NCBI GenBank assembly: GCA_017557505.1
Contig: JAFYYP010000013.1
Location: 1-64,000 of the forward strand
Origin: Bacillota bacterium
GTDB taxonomy: Bacteria; Bacillota; Clostridia; Peptostreptococcales; Anaerovoracaceae
Reading direction: 5' to 3'
DNA: 64,000 nt
Shown here: in pieces, positions 7,826-17,188 of the stretch
Numbering within the stretch: the first letter of the stretch is position 1
How the letters are laid out: every line of letters starts with the position of its first letter
Notes under the pieces: model-generated
What the model saw: only the letters and a program-made list of their open reading frames with translations
Told to the model about the DNA's origin: nothing
The model's database searches: none
Made by a program: the position numbers and the translations under genes

Positions 7826-10300
7826 ATGGAACGTCAGTATAATTTCAAGAAGATCGAACCCAAATGGCAGAAGGTTTGGGCAGAAAAAGACGCATTTCAT
7901 GTAACCGAAGACCCGGACAAGGAAAAATTCTATTGCCTGGAGATGTTCCCGTACCCGTCGGGCAAACTTCATATGGGTCACGTCAGAAACTATTCCATCG
8001 GCGACGTGCTGGCCAGATACCTGCACATGAACGGCAAGAACGTCCTGCACCCGATCGGATTTGACTCCTTCGGTCTGCCTGCGGAAAACGCCGCCATCAA
8101 GAACCAGACCCACCCGGCCGTCTGGACCAGTTCCAACATCGCTGAGATGGAAAAGCAGCTCCGACAGCTGGGCTTCTCCTACGACTGGGACAGAGAAGTG
8201 TGCACGTACAAGGAAGATTACTACAGATGGATGCAGTGGATCTTCATCCAGTTCTACAAGCACGGTCTGGCCTATAAAAAAGAGAATCCGGTCAACTGGT
8301 GCCCGTCCTGCCAGACTGTTCTGGCGAACGAGCAGGTCGTTGACGGATGCTGCGAACGCTGCGGCGCGGAAGTGACCAAGAAAAAGCTGTCGCAGTGGTA
8401 CCTGAAGATCACGGACTACGCAGACCGCCTGCTGGACGGTCTCGAAACGCTGCCCGGCTGGCCCGAGCACGTCAAGACCATGCAGCGCAACTGGATCGGC
8501 CGTTCAGAAGGTACAGAAGTCGTCTATATGCTGAAGGGTTCCGATACACAGATGCCCGTCTTCACGACCCGTGTCGACACCATTTTCGGCGCTACGTTCA
8601 TCGTCATTTCGCCCGAGCATCCGATGGTGGAAGAACTCATCACCGGTTATCCTGAAGAAGCGGAATGCCGCGCCTACATCGAACAGGCAAAGAAGCAGTC
8701 CGACATCGAGAGAACGTCGACCGTCAAGGAAAAGACAGGCGCGTTCACGGGCCGCTATGCCATCAACCCGGCGACAGGCGAGGATATCCCCATTTATCTG
8801 GCGGATTACGTGCTGATGGGTTACGGCACCGGTATCGTCATGGGCGTACCGTACGGCGACCAGAGAGACTTCGAATTCGCGAAGAAGTACGATCTGCCCA
8901 TCGTTCCTGTCGTTGACCCTCACAGGGACGACATCGACATCAACAACCTCGAACAGGCATTCATCGCGGACGGCACGGTCATCAATTCCGGCAAATACAA
9001 CGGCATGGACAACCGCGAGGCGATCAAGGCCATGCAGAAGGACTTCGAGGAAGCCGGCTTCGCTGTTCCCAAGGTCAACTTCAAGCTGCGCGACTGGCTG
9101 ATCTCCCGCCAGCGCTATTGGGGCACACCGATCCCCATGATCTGGTGCGAAGACTGCGGCTGGCAGCCGGAAAAGGAAGAAAATCTGCCCGTCGTGCTGC
9201 CGACAGACGTCGAATTCACAGGCAGAGGCGAATCCCCGATCGTCACGTCAAAGACGTTCGTCGACACTGTCTGCCCGTGCTGCGGAAAGCCTGCAAAGAG
9301 AGAAGTCGACACGATGGATACGTTCCTCGATTCCTCGTGGTATGAGCTGCGCTACTGCGACAACAAGAACGACAAGGCCGTCTGGGACGTCGATAAGGCG
9401 GATTACTGGATGAACGTCGACCAGTACATCGGCGGAGTCGAACACGCGATCCTGCACCTGATGTACGCACGCTTCTTCTGCAAGTTCCTGCACGACATCG
9501 GCCTGACGAAGTGCGAGGAACCGTTCCAGAACCTGCTGACGCAGGGCATGGTCTTAAAAGACGGCAAGAAGATGTCCAAGTCCATCGGCAACGTCGTTTC
9601 TCCCGAGGAGATCATCGACCGCTACGGCGCGGACACCGCGAGAATGTTCATCCTGTTCGCGGCGCCGCCCGAGAAAGAGCTGGAATGGTCTGAAGCGGGC
9701 GTAGAAGGCGCTTACCGCTTCCTGGGACGCGTGTACCGTCTCGTCGGCGACATGATCGATATGACAAGGGGCGTGCCCAAGCGCTACATCCCGGAAGGCA
9801 AGGACGACAAGCAGCTCGCATTTATTTTAAACAACACAATCAGAAGAGTTTCCGAGGACATCAGCAAGAGATTCAACTTCAATACGGCGATCTCCGCCAT
9901 CATGGAGCTGGTCAACGAGATGTACCGCTATAAAGAACTGGACGACATCAATCTCGGTCTGCTGGCCGACGCTACGGAAAAGCTCGTGCTCGTCCTGGCT
10001 CCGTTCGTTCCGCATATCGCAGAAGAGATGTGGGAAGAACTCGGCGGAGAAGGTCTCGTGTACGACGCGAAGTGGCCCGAAGTCGACGAGAACATGCTCG
10101 TCAAGGATACCGTCGAGATCGTTGTCCAGATCAACGGCAAGGTCCGCGAAAAAGCGGACGTGCCCGCCGGCCTCGACAGAACAGGACTCGAAGAGACCGT
10201 CATGGCCATGGACAGCGTTAAGGCGCTTACGGATGGCAAACAGGTCGTCAAGGTCATCGCAGTCCCCGGAAAACTCGTGAATATCGTAGTAAAGGGATAA
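7826..10300 (+). CDS. leuS: Leucyl-tRNA synthetase
   Basis: A class I leucyl-tRNA synthetase of 824 residues. The HIGH motif appears as [10 protein letters not shown] (about 47-56) and KMSKS near residue 582. Two zinc-ribbon-like cysteine groups are visible: [21 protein letters not shown] in the N-terminal part, and a later CEDCGW with CPCCGK. The CP1 editing domain holds [12 protein letters not shown] and [11 protein letters not shown]. The normally conserved GHDxRD or AHDxRD editing motif reads YGDQRD near residue 345: the aspartates are kept but the histidine is replaced by glycine. The anticodon-binding and C-terminal domains are complete. No T-box leader exists in the 27-bp gap after rsfS. 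Confidence 0.97.
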   Translation: MERQYNFKKIEPKWQKVWAEKDAFHVTEDPDKEKFYCLEMFPYPSGKLHMGHVRNYSIGDVLARYLHMNGKNVLHPIGFDSFGLPAENAAIKNQTHPAVWTSSNIAEMEKQLRQLGFSYDWDREVCTYKEDYYRWMQWIFIQFYKHGLAYKKENPVNWCPSCQTVLANEQVVDGCCERCGAEVTKKKLSQWYLKITDYADRLLDGLETLPGWPEHVKTMQRNWIGRSEGTEVVYMLKGSDTQMPVFTTRVDTIFGATFIVISPEHPMVEELITGYPEEAECRAYIEQAKKQSDIERTSTVKEKTGAFTGRYAINPATGEDIPIYLADYVLMGYGTGIVMGVPYGDQRDFEFAKKYDLPIVPVVDPHRDDIDINNLEQAFIADGTVINSGKYNGMDNREAIKAMQKDFEEAGFAVPKVNFKLRDWLISRQRYWGTPIPMIWCEDCGWQPEKEENLPVVLPTDVEFTGRGESPIVTSKTFVDTVCPCCGKPAKREVDTMDTFLDSSWYELRYCDNKNDKAVWDVDKADYWMNVDQYIGGVEHAILHLMYARFFCKFLHDIGLTKCEEPFQNLLTQGMVLKDGKKMSKSIGNVVSPEEIIDRYGADTARMFILFAAPPEKELEWSEAGVEGAYRFLGRVYRLVGDMIDMTRGVPKRYIPEGKDDKQLAFILNNTIRRVSEDISKRFNFNTAISAIMELVNEMYRYKELDDINLGLLADATEKLVLVLAPFVPHIAEEMWEELGGEGLVYDAKWPEVDENMLVKDTVEIVVQINGKVREKADVPAGLDRTGLEETVMAMDSVKALTDGKQVVKVIAVPGKLVNIVVKG

Positions 10301-10307
10301 GACTTAT

Positions 10308-11987
10308 ATGACAGAAGCCATGCGGCCAAAGGTCTATAAGAGCAGAAAACTGCGCGTCATCCCGCTTGGCGGTCTCCACGAGATCGGCAAGAACATGACA
10401 GTACTGGAATACGGTAACGACATCATGATCGTCGACTGCGGCATGGCGTTCCCGGACGACGAGATGCTCGGCGTCGACGTGGTCATCCCGGACTTTTCGT
10501 ATCTGATCGAAAACAGCGAAAAGATCCGCGGGCTCGTCATCACGCACGCGCACGAAGACCACATCGGTGCCATCCCGTATCTGCTCCAGAAGCTGAACGT
10601 GCCCATCTACAGCACGCGGCTGACCCTTGGCTTTATCAGGAATAAATTAAGAGAATACGAAGTGGATGCCGACCTCCACGAGATCACGCCGGGCGACGAG
10701 ATCCGCCTTGGCGTCTTCAGGGTCGAGACCATCCACACGACGCACAGCGTGGCCGATTCGATCGCTCTGTGTATCGATACGCCGGTCGGGAAGATCTTTC
10801 ACACCGGCGATTTCAAGATCGACTATACGCCGGTGGACGGGGAACCGCTGGATCTCTCCCGCCTGGCAGAGCTCGGCGACGAAGGCATCCTGCTTCTGAT
10901 GGCGGATTCCACGAACGCCGGCCGCAAAGGGTACACGCCTTCCGAACAGCAGGTCGGCATTGCTCTGAACAACATCTTCGCTTCGACGAAAAAGCGCATC
11001 ATCATCGCGATATTCGCCTCGAACGTGCACCGCGCGCAGAGGATCATCGACATGGCGGTCGCGAACGGCCGCAAGGTCGCGATCTCCGGCCGCAGCATGG
11101 AGAACATGGTGCGCATCGCTGAGGAACTCGGTTATCTGGAGATCCCTGACGGCGCTCTCGTCGAGATGAACCAGGTCAAAAACATCCCGGATGATAAACT
11201 CGTCATCATGACGACGGGCAGCCAGGGAGAACCCATGAGCGCGCTGACGCGCATGGCGAACAACATGCATAAACAGGTGCAGATCCGTCCGGGCGATATG
11301 GTCATCCTGTCTTCGACGGCGGTCCCGGGCAACGAGAAAATGGTGTCCAACGTCGTCAACACGCTGATGGAAAAGGGGGCGGAGGTCATCTACAGCGACA
11401 TCGCGGAAACGCATGTGTCGGGTCACGCCTCGAGCGAAGAACTGAAGCTGATCCACACGCTGCTGCGGCCCGAATACTTCATGCCGGTCCACGGCGAGAT
11501 GAAGCACCTGATCGCGCATGCGGAGATCGCCGAGAGCCTCGGCATGAACCGCAGCCGCATCCTGTTCGGCGCCAACGGAGACGTGTTCGAGCTCTCCCGC
11601 GGCAAGGCGAAGAAGACGAAAGAGACCGTGCCTGCAGGCGCCGTCATGGTGGATGGTCTGGGCATCGGCGACGTCGGCAGTTCCGTACTGAACGAGCGCA
11701 GATATCTTTCGGAAGCCGGTCTGATCGTCATGGCGGCCTGCTTCGAGAACGGGTATCTCGTCAGCGGACCGGAGCTCATCTCCAAGGGATTCGTCTACGT
11801 GAAGGAACATAAGAATCTGCTGGAGGAAGCCCGCACTGTTGTGGAAGAGGAACTCATGTTCTGCCTGGATTCCGGCCGGCACGATGTGAACGGTATGGCG
11901 GATATCTGCAAAGGCAGACTGCGCAATTTCATCTACGAAAAGACGGAGCGCAGCCCCGTGATCATTCCGGTATTTATGGAGGTTTAA
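10308..11987 (+). CDS. rnj: Ribonuclease J
   Basis: A 559-residue RNase J of the beta-CASP metallo-beta-lactamase family, a 5'-3' exonuclease and endonuclease central to mRNA decay and rRNA maturation in Bacillota. The zinc motif THAHEDHIGA is at about 79-88, followed by HTGDFKIDYTPV, the beta-CASP motif ADSTNAGRKGYTPSE, SGHASSEELK and the final PVHGEMKHL. The C-terminal domain runs to the end. Only 7 bp separate it from leuS and 4 bp from the next gene. No second RNase J lies in the window, so J1 or J2 identity is not assigned. Confidence 0.95.
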   Translation: MTEAMRPKVYKSRKLRVIPLGGLHEIGKNMTVLEYGNDIMIVDCGMAFPDDEMLGVDVVIPDFSYLIENSEKIRGLVITHAHEDHIGAIPYLLQKLNVPIYSTRLTLGFIRNKLREYEVDADLHEITPGDEIRLGVFRVETIHTTHSVADSIALCIDTPVGKIFHTGDFKIDYTPVDGEPLDLSRLAELGDEGILLLMADSTNAGRKGYTPSEQQVGIALNNIFASTKKRIIIAIFASNVHRAQRIIDMAVANGRKVAISGRSMENMVRIAEELGYLEIPDGALVEMNQVKNIPDDKLVIMTTGSQGEPMSALTRMANNMHKQVQIRPGDMVILSSTAVPGNEKMVSNVVNTLMEKGAEVIYSDIAETHVSGHASSEELKLIHTLLRPEYFMPVHGEMKHLIAHAEIAESLGMNRSRILFGANGDVFELSRGKAKKTKETVPAGAVMVDGLGIGDVGSSVLNERRYLSEAGLIVMAACFENGYLVSGPELISKGFVYVKEHKNLLEEARTVVEEELMFCLDSGRHDVNGMADICKGRLRNFIYEKTERSPVIIPVFMEV

Positions 11988-11991
11988 CGAT

Positions 11992-12330
11992 ATGAACAAC
12001 GTCTACGATCTCGCGCACGAACTGGCAAGATCCCTCAAGGAGACAGACCAGTACAAGAATTACGCTTCAGTCAAGGCCAGAGTCGACGCAGAGCCTGCTC
12101 TGGCGAAGATGGTGAACGACTTCCAGGAAAAGAACATGGAAGTGCAGACCCAGATGATGCTGAACGGCGGCAAGGCGCCGGAAGAGATGATGCAGCAGGT
12201 ACAGCAGCTGTATGCTGTCGTTGCGCAGGACCCTCTGGCTGCCCAGTATTTCGCGGCCGAGATGTCCTATACGCAGGTGGTGTCCGAGATCTACGGCATC
12301 CTCGGGGAGGCGGTGCGCTTTGAGAAATAA
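11992..12330 (+). CDS. YlbF/YmcA-family protein
   Basis: A 112-residue, almost entirely helical protein of the YlbF/YmcA (Com_YlbF) family. In Bacillus, members form the Y-complex that adjusts RNase Y activity, affecting competence, sporulation and biofilm formation. Family traits are the N-terminal MNNVYDLAHELARSLKETDQY, the central long helix ANDFQEKN-like segment and the C-terminal SEIYGILGEAV. Its position directly behind an RNase J gene fits a role in RNA turnover, though that link is inference. Its last 11 bases overlap the start of the downstream peptidase gene. Confidence 0.85.
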   Translation: MNNVYDLAHELARSLKETDQYKNYASVKARVDAEPALAKMVNDFQEKNMEVQTQMMLNGGKAPEEMMQQVQQLYAVVAQDPLAAQYFAAEMSYTQVVSEIYGILGEAVRFEK

Positions 12331-13393
12331 GTACGAAGAAAGAGTAGCGCGTCTGCAGGCGAAATTCGCGGAAGCGGGCATCGACGGACTGTATATCAGC
12401 CACGTCGAAAACGTTTCGTATTTCACGGGAAAGAAGGGCAACGACTGCACGCTGTGGATCACGCCGACGCGCGCGACGATCATTACCGATTTCCGCTACC
12501 GCGAGATGGCGCAGGAACTCACTTGGCTCACCTTTTACGAGACGGGCAACGCAGCAAAGCCCATCGATGTGCTGAAGGCCTGTCCGTATACAAAGATCGG
12601 TGTGGAACGCGATTATCTGCCACTGAGCGATTATCTCGACTTCACGAAGCAGCTCGAAGGCAAAGAGATCATCCCGGTCGAAGGCCTCGTCGAAGACCTG
12701 CGCATGGTCAAGGACGAAGAAGAGATGGAACTGACCCGTCAGGCCGAGGAGATCTCCGCGCAGGCATTCCTGCACATGCTCGACTACCTGAAACCAGGCG
12801 TCTCCGAACGCGACGCAGCCGTTGAGCTCGAGCACTGGATGCTCACGCACGGCGGCGAAGGCATCTCGTTCGATACGATCTGCGTATCCGGGGCCAAGAG
12901 CAGCTATCCGCACGGCGTGCCGGACAGCAAGCTCATCGAAGCGGGCGATTTCGTCACGATGGATTACGGCACCATGGTCGGCGGCTATCACGCGGACATG
13001 ACCCGCACGGTCGCCATCGGCTACGCGACCGAAGAGATGAAGCGCGTCTATGAGGTCGTGCGTCTGGCCCAGCAGACCTGCTGCGATAAGATCCGCGCGG
13101 GGATGATGGGGGACGAATGCCACAGGATCGCCTCGGACATCATCGAACAGGCCGGTTACGGCGAGTATTTCGGCCACGGTCTGGGTCACGGAACGGGTCT
13201 TGAGATCCACGAAACGCCCAGGTTCAGCCCGGCATATCCGAAGATCATCAAGGAAAATACGATCATGTCCATCGAGCCCGGCATCTATCTTCCCGGAAAA
13301 TTCGGCATCCGTATCGAGGACTTGTGCATAGTAAAAGCCGATGGTATAATTAATCTTACGTTAACAGCTCCGAAAGAGTTAATTATTATTTAA
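12320..13393 (+). CDS. pepP: Xaa-Pro aminopeptidase (M24B)
   Basis: An M24-family metallopeptidase of 357 residues with a creatinase-type N-terminal domain (about 1-125) and a pita-bread catalytic domain. The two-metal ligands are visible as MDYGTMVGGYHADMTRT (two Asp), GHGLGHGTGLEIHE (His) and, near the C-terminus, IEPGIYLPGKFGIRIED (two Glu). The start is taken as TTG at 12320 because GGGGAGG lies 9 bp upstream and the product then begins MRNKYEERVARLQ, as in the family; upstream extensions read through the YlbF gene out of phase. It lies just before efp, a common pairing in Bacillota. The efp promoter is embedded in its last 75 bp. Confidence 0.93.
   Translation: MRNKYEERVARLQAKFAEAGIDGLYISHVENVSYFTGKKGNDCTLWITPTRATIITDFRYREMAQELTWLTFYETGNAAKPIDVLKACPYTKIGVERDYLPLSDYLDFTKQLEGKEIIPVEGLVEDLRMVKDEEEMELTRQAEEISAQAFLHMLDYLKPGVSERDAAVELEHWMLTHGGEGISFDTICVSGAKSSYPHGVPDSKLIEAGDFVTMDYGTMVGGYHADMTRTVAIGYATEEMKRVYEVVRLAQQTCCDKIRAGMMGDECHRIASDIIEQAGYGEYFGHGLGHGTGLEIHETPRFSPAYPKIIKENTIMSIEPGIYLPGKFGIRIEDLCIVKADGIINLTLTAPKELIII
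13322..13350 (+). promoter_or_regulatory. Probable promoter of efp inside pepP
   Basis: A -35-like TTGTGC (13322-13327), a 17-bp spacer and a perfect TATAAT (13345-13350) preceded by TGG, an extended -10. It ends about 75 bp before the efp start, within the last codons of pepP. Other extended -10 sites (TGGTATAAT) precede mltG and the Gls24 gene, which supports this as a real sigma-70-type pattern in this genome. Confidence 0.6.
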
Positions 13394-13425
13394 GGAAGAC
13401 TATAGATTTGGAGGAACCATAACCT

Positions 13426-13989
13426 ATGATCACAGCAGGCGATTTCAGAAACGGTATTACTTTTGAGATCAACGGCGAACCGCACGTCGTGATCTCGTTC
13501 CAGCACGTCAAGCCAGGCAAGGGCGCTGCTTTCGTGCGCACCAAATACAGAAACATCCTCACAGGCGCCACCCGTGAAGAAGCGTTCAACCCGAGCGACA
13601 AGTTCGAACAGGCTCACATCGACCGCAAGAGGATGACGTATTCCTACAACGACGGCGAACTCTATTACTTCATGGATCCGGATACCTACGACATGGTTCC
13701 GTTTACGGAAGACATCGTAGAGAATGCCATCAAGTACATCCGCGAGAACGATGAAGTTACCGTCTCGTTCTTTAAGGAGAAGCCCTTCCTCGTGGAAGCG
13801 CCGAACTTCGTCAATCTGAAGGTCATCGAGACCGAACCGGGCGTCAAGGGCGACACCGCTACGAACGTCACGAAGAACGCAGTCGTCGAGACCGGCGCAT
13901 CCGTACAGGTGCCCATCTTCATCGAAGAAGGCGAACTCATCCAGATCGATACCAGAGACGGTTCTTATCTGGGCAGAGCAAAGGAATGA
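13426..13989 (+). CDS. efp: Elongation factor P
   Basis: EF-P of 187 residues, which relieves ribosome stalling at polyproline stretches. It has the three-domain layout: a KOW-like N-terminal domain with the loop [11 protein letters not shown], whose lysine (K32) is the site modified in Bacillus, then two OB domains ending [29 protein letters not shown] precedes the ATG. No epmA or epmB gene is in the window, and the PGKGxAF loop is the Bacillus type rather than the beta-lysylated E. coli type. A strong terminator follows 35 bp after the stop. Confidence 0.97.
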   Translation: MITAGDFRNGITFEINGEPHVVISFQHVKPGKGAAFVRTKYRNILTGATREEAFNPSDKFEQAHIDRKRMTYSYNDGELYYFMDPDTYDMVPFTEDIVENAIKYIRENDEVTVSFFKEKPFLVEAPNFVNLKVIETEPGVKGDTATNVTKNAVVETGASVQVPIFIEEGELIQIDTRDGSYLGRAKE

Positions 13990-14024
13990 TACGGAAAGAC
14001 ATTTTCTGATACGGAAAACAAATG

Positions 14025-14054
14025 GCGGGAGGCAGGAGTGCTTCCCGCTTTTTT
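14025..14054 (+). terminator. Rho-independent terminator after efp
   Basis: A 10-bp stem (GCGGGAGGCA with TGCTTCCCGC, one G-T pair) closes a GGAG tetraloop and is followed directly by six T. It ends the long rel-to-efp region before the accessory genes. Confidence 0.9.
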
Positions 14055-14074
14055 GAAGAAAGGAGACAGGCATC

Positions 14075-14629
14075 ATGAGCATACTGAAAGAGATCCTGGA
14101 AAGAAGAAGCGTCCGGCAGTATCTGGACAGGGACGTGACGAAAGAGCAGGTCATGGAGATCCTGGAAGCCGGCAGACTGTCGCTTTCGGGCAGCAATACG
14201 CAGCCCTGGCGGTTCATGGTGATCCGCGACAAGGCAAAAAAAGAGAAGATCGTCGCAGTCGATCACGAACAGGAATGGATGATGCAGGCGCCTGTGTTCA
14301 TCGCGTGCCTGGCAGACATGAAGAGCCGCGAAGACGAGCATCCCATCCCGGAAAACACGTTGGAAGACAGCCCGGACAACGTCGTGAAGCTCGTCATCCG
14401 CGATACGGCCATCGCGGTCTCGTTCATGATCCTGCAGGCGCAGCACATGGGTCTGAATACGTGCTGGACCGGTTGGTACGATCAAAGGGAGATGCGTACG
14501 GCATTAGGTATTTCAGACGACTATTACGTCAGCGCCATCCTGACTGTCGGATACGGAGCGGAGTCTCCGGAACAGCGGCCGAGGCACTCCATGGAAGAGA
14601 TCCTGCTGCTCGACGAAAGCGAAGCGTAG
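14075..14629 (+). CDS. Nitroreductase-family flavoprotein
   Basis: A 184-residue protein of the nitroreductase (FMN-dependent NADH/NADPH oxidoreductase) family. The N-terminus ILKEILERRSVRQYLDRDVT and GRLSLSGSNTQPWRFMVIRD are the usual FMN-contacting stretches; ILQAQHMGLNTCWTGWY and the C-terminal VGYGAESPEQRPRHS complete the fold. The substrate is not predictable from sequence. The GAAAGGAG ribosome site overlaps the tail of the efp terminator, so a promoter must lie in the short gap or transcription reads through. The acetyltransferase gene starts 1 bp after its stop. Confidence 0.88.
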   Translation: MSILKEILERRSVRQYLDRDVTKEQVMEILEAGRLSLSGSNTQPWRFMVIRDKAKKEKIVAVDHEQEWMMQAPVFIACLADMKSREDEHPIPENTLEDSPDNVVKLVIRDTAIAVSFMILQAQHMGLNTCWTGWYDQREMRTALGISDDYYVSAILTVGYGAESPEQRPRHSMEEILLLDESEA

Positions 14630-14630
14630 C

Positions 14631-15356
14631 ATGAGCGCGAAAAATGAAGAACTGTACAGCTTAATGGTCCGTAAGGGCTATCCGGCGGAATTTGCCGGTC
14701 TTGTCGCGGATCAGATGAACACGGAATACACGTCGCAGCGAATGACAGCCTATCTGAGCAGAGCCGGTCTTGTCAGCCCTGAAGAATTCGCGGACGAGAT
14801 GCTCGCGATCCTGTCGGAGCGCGACGCCCTGCGGGACAAGCATATCGCGCAGAGCGCGCAGCAGAAGGTGAACCGCCTGTATCAGGAAGGCCTTCCCGGC
14901 GATACGGTCCTGCCGGACGGCAGACCGCAGATCGCGGAAACCGCAGATTACTATGCGTTGACTGTGTTGTTCAAAGAGTGCGGCCTGGACGTGAAGATCG
15001 AAGAGCAGCCGCCGGAAGGCGTGCTGAAAATGTGGCGCTGCACCGGAAGCGAAGGAGAACTGCTCGGCGGAGCCGTATTGCAGTACAAGGATGGCAGGTA
15101 CATTCTGAAAGATCTGGCTGTGAAAGACGGCTGGCGCAAGGAAGGTATCGGAAAAGCCCTGATGCACACTGCCCTGAAGGAAGCGAAAGCCTGCGGGGCG
15201 AAGGAGATCTGGGGCTGCGCGAAAGTGCCGGAATACTATACAGGCAAGGGCTGGCATATCGTGCCGGACGAAGACGCGCCGGTCATCTCGGACTGCCAGC
15301 AGTGCGAACAGTATTTAAAGGTCTGCTTTCCGCAGATCATAAGAAAGAAGTTATAA
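14631..15356 (+). CDS. GNAT-family N-acetyltransferase with N-terminal helical domain
   Basis: A 241-residue protein. The C-terminal ~100 residues are a GNAT fold: ILKDLAVKDGWRKEGIGKAL carries the acetyl-CoA loop (R/Q-x-x-G-x-G/A-like RKEGIGKA), and KVPEYYTGKGWHIV is the usual last strand. The first ~95 residues (from MSAKNEELYSLMVRKGYP) are a predicted helical domain that I cannot assign to a named family. The acceptor substrate is unknown. It follows the nitroreductase with a 1-bp gap and is followed 12 bp later by a small membrane protein, so the three are probably cotranscribed. Confidence 0.8.
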   Translation: MSAKNEELYSLMVRKGYPAEFAGLVADQMNTEYTSQRMTAYLSRAGLVSPEEFADEMLAILSERDALRDKHIAQSAQQKVNRLYQEGLPGDTVLPDGRPQIAETADYYALTVLFKECGLDVKIEEQPPEGVLKMWRCTGSEGELLGGAVLQYKDGRYILKDLAVKDGWRKEGIGKALMHTALKEAKACGAKEIWGCAKVPEYYTGKGWHIVPDEDAPVISDCQQCEQYLKVCFPQIIRKKL

Positions 15357-15368
15357 AAGGGGGAAACT

Positions 15369-15902
15369 ATGGTCTTGAAGATCGACCACAAAGGAAGCGA
15401 AGCGTTCTATACGGAAGTCGTCAACGTTGTCGCGCAATTCCGCGGACTGCTGAAAAAACCGGAACGCAAAGTCGAAAACCTGTTTAAAACGTACAATCTG
15501 CTGGCCATCGCCTGCGCCGTGATGTTCGTACTGCTGGGCGCCATGGCGATCTTCTGGGGCGCTGATTCCATGACGAACGTCCTGATGGTTCTGATGGCTG
15601 TGCTGTTCGTCATGCTGATGATCTTTCTGTCAACGTTGAAAAAGTTGAGAAAGTCGATGATGGAGGACAACAGGACGTCTGTCGTAACGATCGACGAGAA
15701 CGGTGTGGAACTGAACAAAGAGGATTCCCAGGTCGTAAAGCTCGCCTGGGACAACGTCGCGTTCGTACGCGATTTCGGCGAATCCATCGGATTCTTGAGC
15801 AAGGACGTCAGCGGTCTGGTGATCTCGATCGAAAGCAAATGGAAAGATGAAGTCTTACCGTATCTGCGCGAGATCGCGCCGGATCTTAAGATCATCGAAT
15901 AA
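15369..15902 (+). CDS. Two-TM membrane protein (YcxB-like)
   Basis: A 177-residue protein with two hydrophobic segments at about 40-58 (AIACAVMFVLLGAMAIFWG) and 64-84 (NVLMVLMAVLFVMLMIFLS), followed by a soluble C-terminal domain of ~90 residues. The topology and the C-terminal pattern (ID-NGV, then LAWDNVAFVRDF) resemble YcxB/PH-like membrane proteins, a weak assignment. No catalytic motif is visible. A strong GGGGG-rich ribosome site precedes the ATG. Confidence 0.65.
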   Translation: MVLKIDHKGSEAFYTEVVNVVAQFRGLLKKPERKVENLFKTYNLLAIACAVMFVLLGAMAIFWGADSMTNVLMVLMAVLFVMLMIFLSTLKKLRKSMMEDNRTSVVTIDENGVELNKEDSQVVKLAWDNVAFVRDFGESIGFLSKDVSGLVISIESKWKDEVLPYLREIAPDLKIIE

Positions 15903-15922
15903 AACAGCAAGAGGCAGACATC

Positions 15923-16525
15923 ATGTTCGAACAATTAAAGAAGACCCTGGAAGACAAGGGTTACGAAGTCCTGACGTTCGCGAGCGGTAAAGAAGCTGCA
16001 GAGGCTTTGGATGCGCTCATCGACGGCAAGACGGTCGGCATCGGCGGCTCCATGACCGTGGAGCAGACCGGGCTTTATGAGAGACTGGCAAGTCACAATA
16101 CCGTTTCCTGGCACCACCGTGTGCCGGAGGGCGTGGACCCGGTAGAGGTCCGCAATGCGGCGGCCCGCTCACAGATCTATATCAGCTCGGTGAACGGCAT
16201 TGCCGAAACGGGTGAGATCGTCAACATCGACAACACGGGCAACCGCGTAGCGGCCATTTCCTATGGTCCGAAAACCGTTTATCTGCTCGTCGGAAAGAAC
16301 AAGATAGCACCGGACTTCGGCGCAGCGCTGTGGCGTGCCCGCAACGTCGCTGCACCTTTGAACGCAAGACGGCTGAACCGCAAGACGCCGTGCGCGGTCA
16401 AAGCGGACAAATGTTACGACTGCAGCAGTCCCGACCGCATCTGCCGCAACCTGTCCGTTCTGTGGACGGCGCCGCGCGGCGCAAAATACGTCGTCACCCT
16501 GATCGACGAGGAACTTGGGTATTAA
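15923..16525 (+). CDS. LUD-domain protein (LutC/YkgG family)
   Basis: A 200-residue LUD-domain protein. The fold is seen in VGIGGSMTVEQTGL, YISSVNGIAETGEIVNIDNTGNR and AAISYGPKTVYLLVGKNKI. Family members include LutC of lactate oxidation, but stand-alone versions of this length are widespread in anaerobes and of unknown role. The C-terminal tail carries clustered cysteines (CAVKADKCYDCSSPDRICR), which could bind metal or an iron-sulfur cluster, as in other anaerobic LUD proteins. No lutA or lutB partner lies nearby, so lactate use should not be inferred. Confidence 0.85.
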   Translation: MFEQLKKTLEDKGYEVLTFASGKEAAEALDALIDGKTVGIGGSMTVEQTGLYERLASHNTVSWHHRVPEGVDPVEVRNAAARSQIYISSVNGIAETGEIVNIDNTGNRVAAISYGPKTVYLLVGKNKIAPDFGAALWRARNVAAPLNARRLNRKTPCAVKADKCYDCSSPDRICRNLSVLWTAPRGAKYVVTLIDEELGY

Positions 16526-16528
16526 ACA

Positions 16529-17185
16529 ATGACTGAACTCGAAAAGAAAGCGCTGATGGATCCTTCCGGATTCGTGGTGCTGGCGGATCATGTCCCGGGC
16601 ATCGTCCAGGAGATCCGCTATCATTCGACTTATAATTTCATAGGGGACCGCATCGACTGCTACGAGGAACCTGTCGCACTGTGCACGGTCGAAGCCGCGC
16701 GCGCCTTGAAGGCTGTAGCAAACGAGATGAACGTCTTCGGCTACCGCCTGAAAGTATTCGACGCTTACCGTCCGGCTGGCGCTGTACGGCAATTCGTGCT
16801 GTGGGGCATAGAGGATACGGACATCCGGATGAAGCCGTATTTCTATCCGGATCTGAATAAGACAGAACTGTTCGAAAAAGGCTATGTGGCAAGCAGGTCG
16901 AGCCATAGCCGCGGCAGCACGGTCGATCTGACGCTGCTCGACATGAAGACAGGCAAGGAAGTCGATATGGGCAGTCCGTTCGATCTGTTCAGCGAAGTAT
17001 CGCATCCCGATTACCGCGGCATTTCAGACGAGCAATACGAAAACCGTATGCTGCTGCAGGGCGTCATGGTAAGAAACGGCTTCGAGCCCATCGACTGCGA
17101 GTGGTGGCACTTTACGCTGAAAGATGAGCCGTATCCTGACAAGTATTTCGAATTCCCGGTCTCCGCGGAATATCTGAGGAAATAA
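16529..17185 (+). CDS. D-alanyl-D-alanine dipeptidase (VanX/DdpX family, M15D)
   Basis: A 218-residue zinc dipeptidase of the M15 family. The metal motif reads SSHSRGSTVD (H126, D133), and the catalytic Glu and third zinc ligand are in CEWWHF near 190-194, with GFEPID before it. DMGSPFD and the Arg-containing DAYRP match VanX-type enzymes that cleave free D-Ala-D-Ala. There are no vanHA, vanR or vanS genes in the window, so it more likely serves peptidoglycan precursor recycling than glycopeptide resistance. No signal peptide is visible, which fits a cytoplasmic enzyme. It starts 4 bp after the LUD gene. Confidence 0.9.
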   Translation: MTELEKKALMDPSGFVVLADHVPGIVQEIRYHSTYNFIGDRIDCYEEPVALCTVEAARALKAVANEMNVFGYRLKVFDAYRPAGAVRQFVLWGIEDTDIRMKPYFYPDLNKTELFEKGYVASRSSHSRGSTVDLTLLDMKTGKEVDMGSPFDLFSEVSHPDYRGISDEQYENRMLLQGVMVRNGFEPIDCEWWHFTLKDEPYPDKYFEFPVSAEYLRK

Positions 17186-17188
17186 GCG

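Noticed and set aside
16529..17185. Vancomycin-resistance gene vanX
   Set aside because: The family fits, but vanH, vanA-type ligase and the regulatory pair are absent, so a recycling dipeptidase is more likely.
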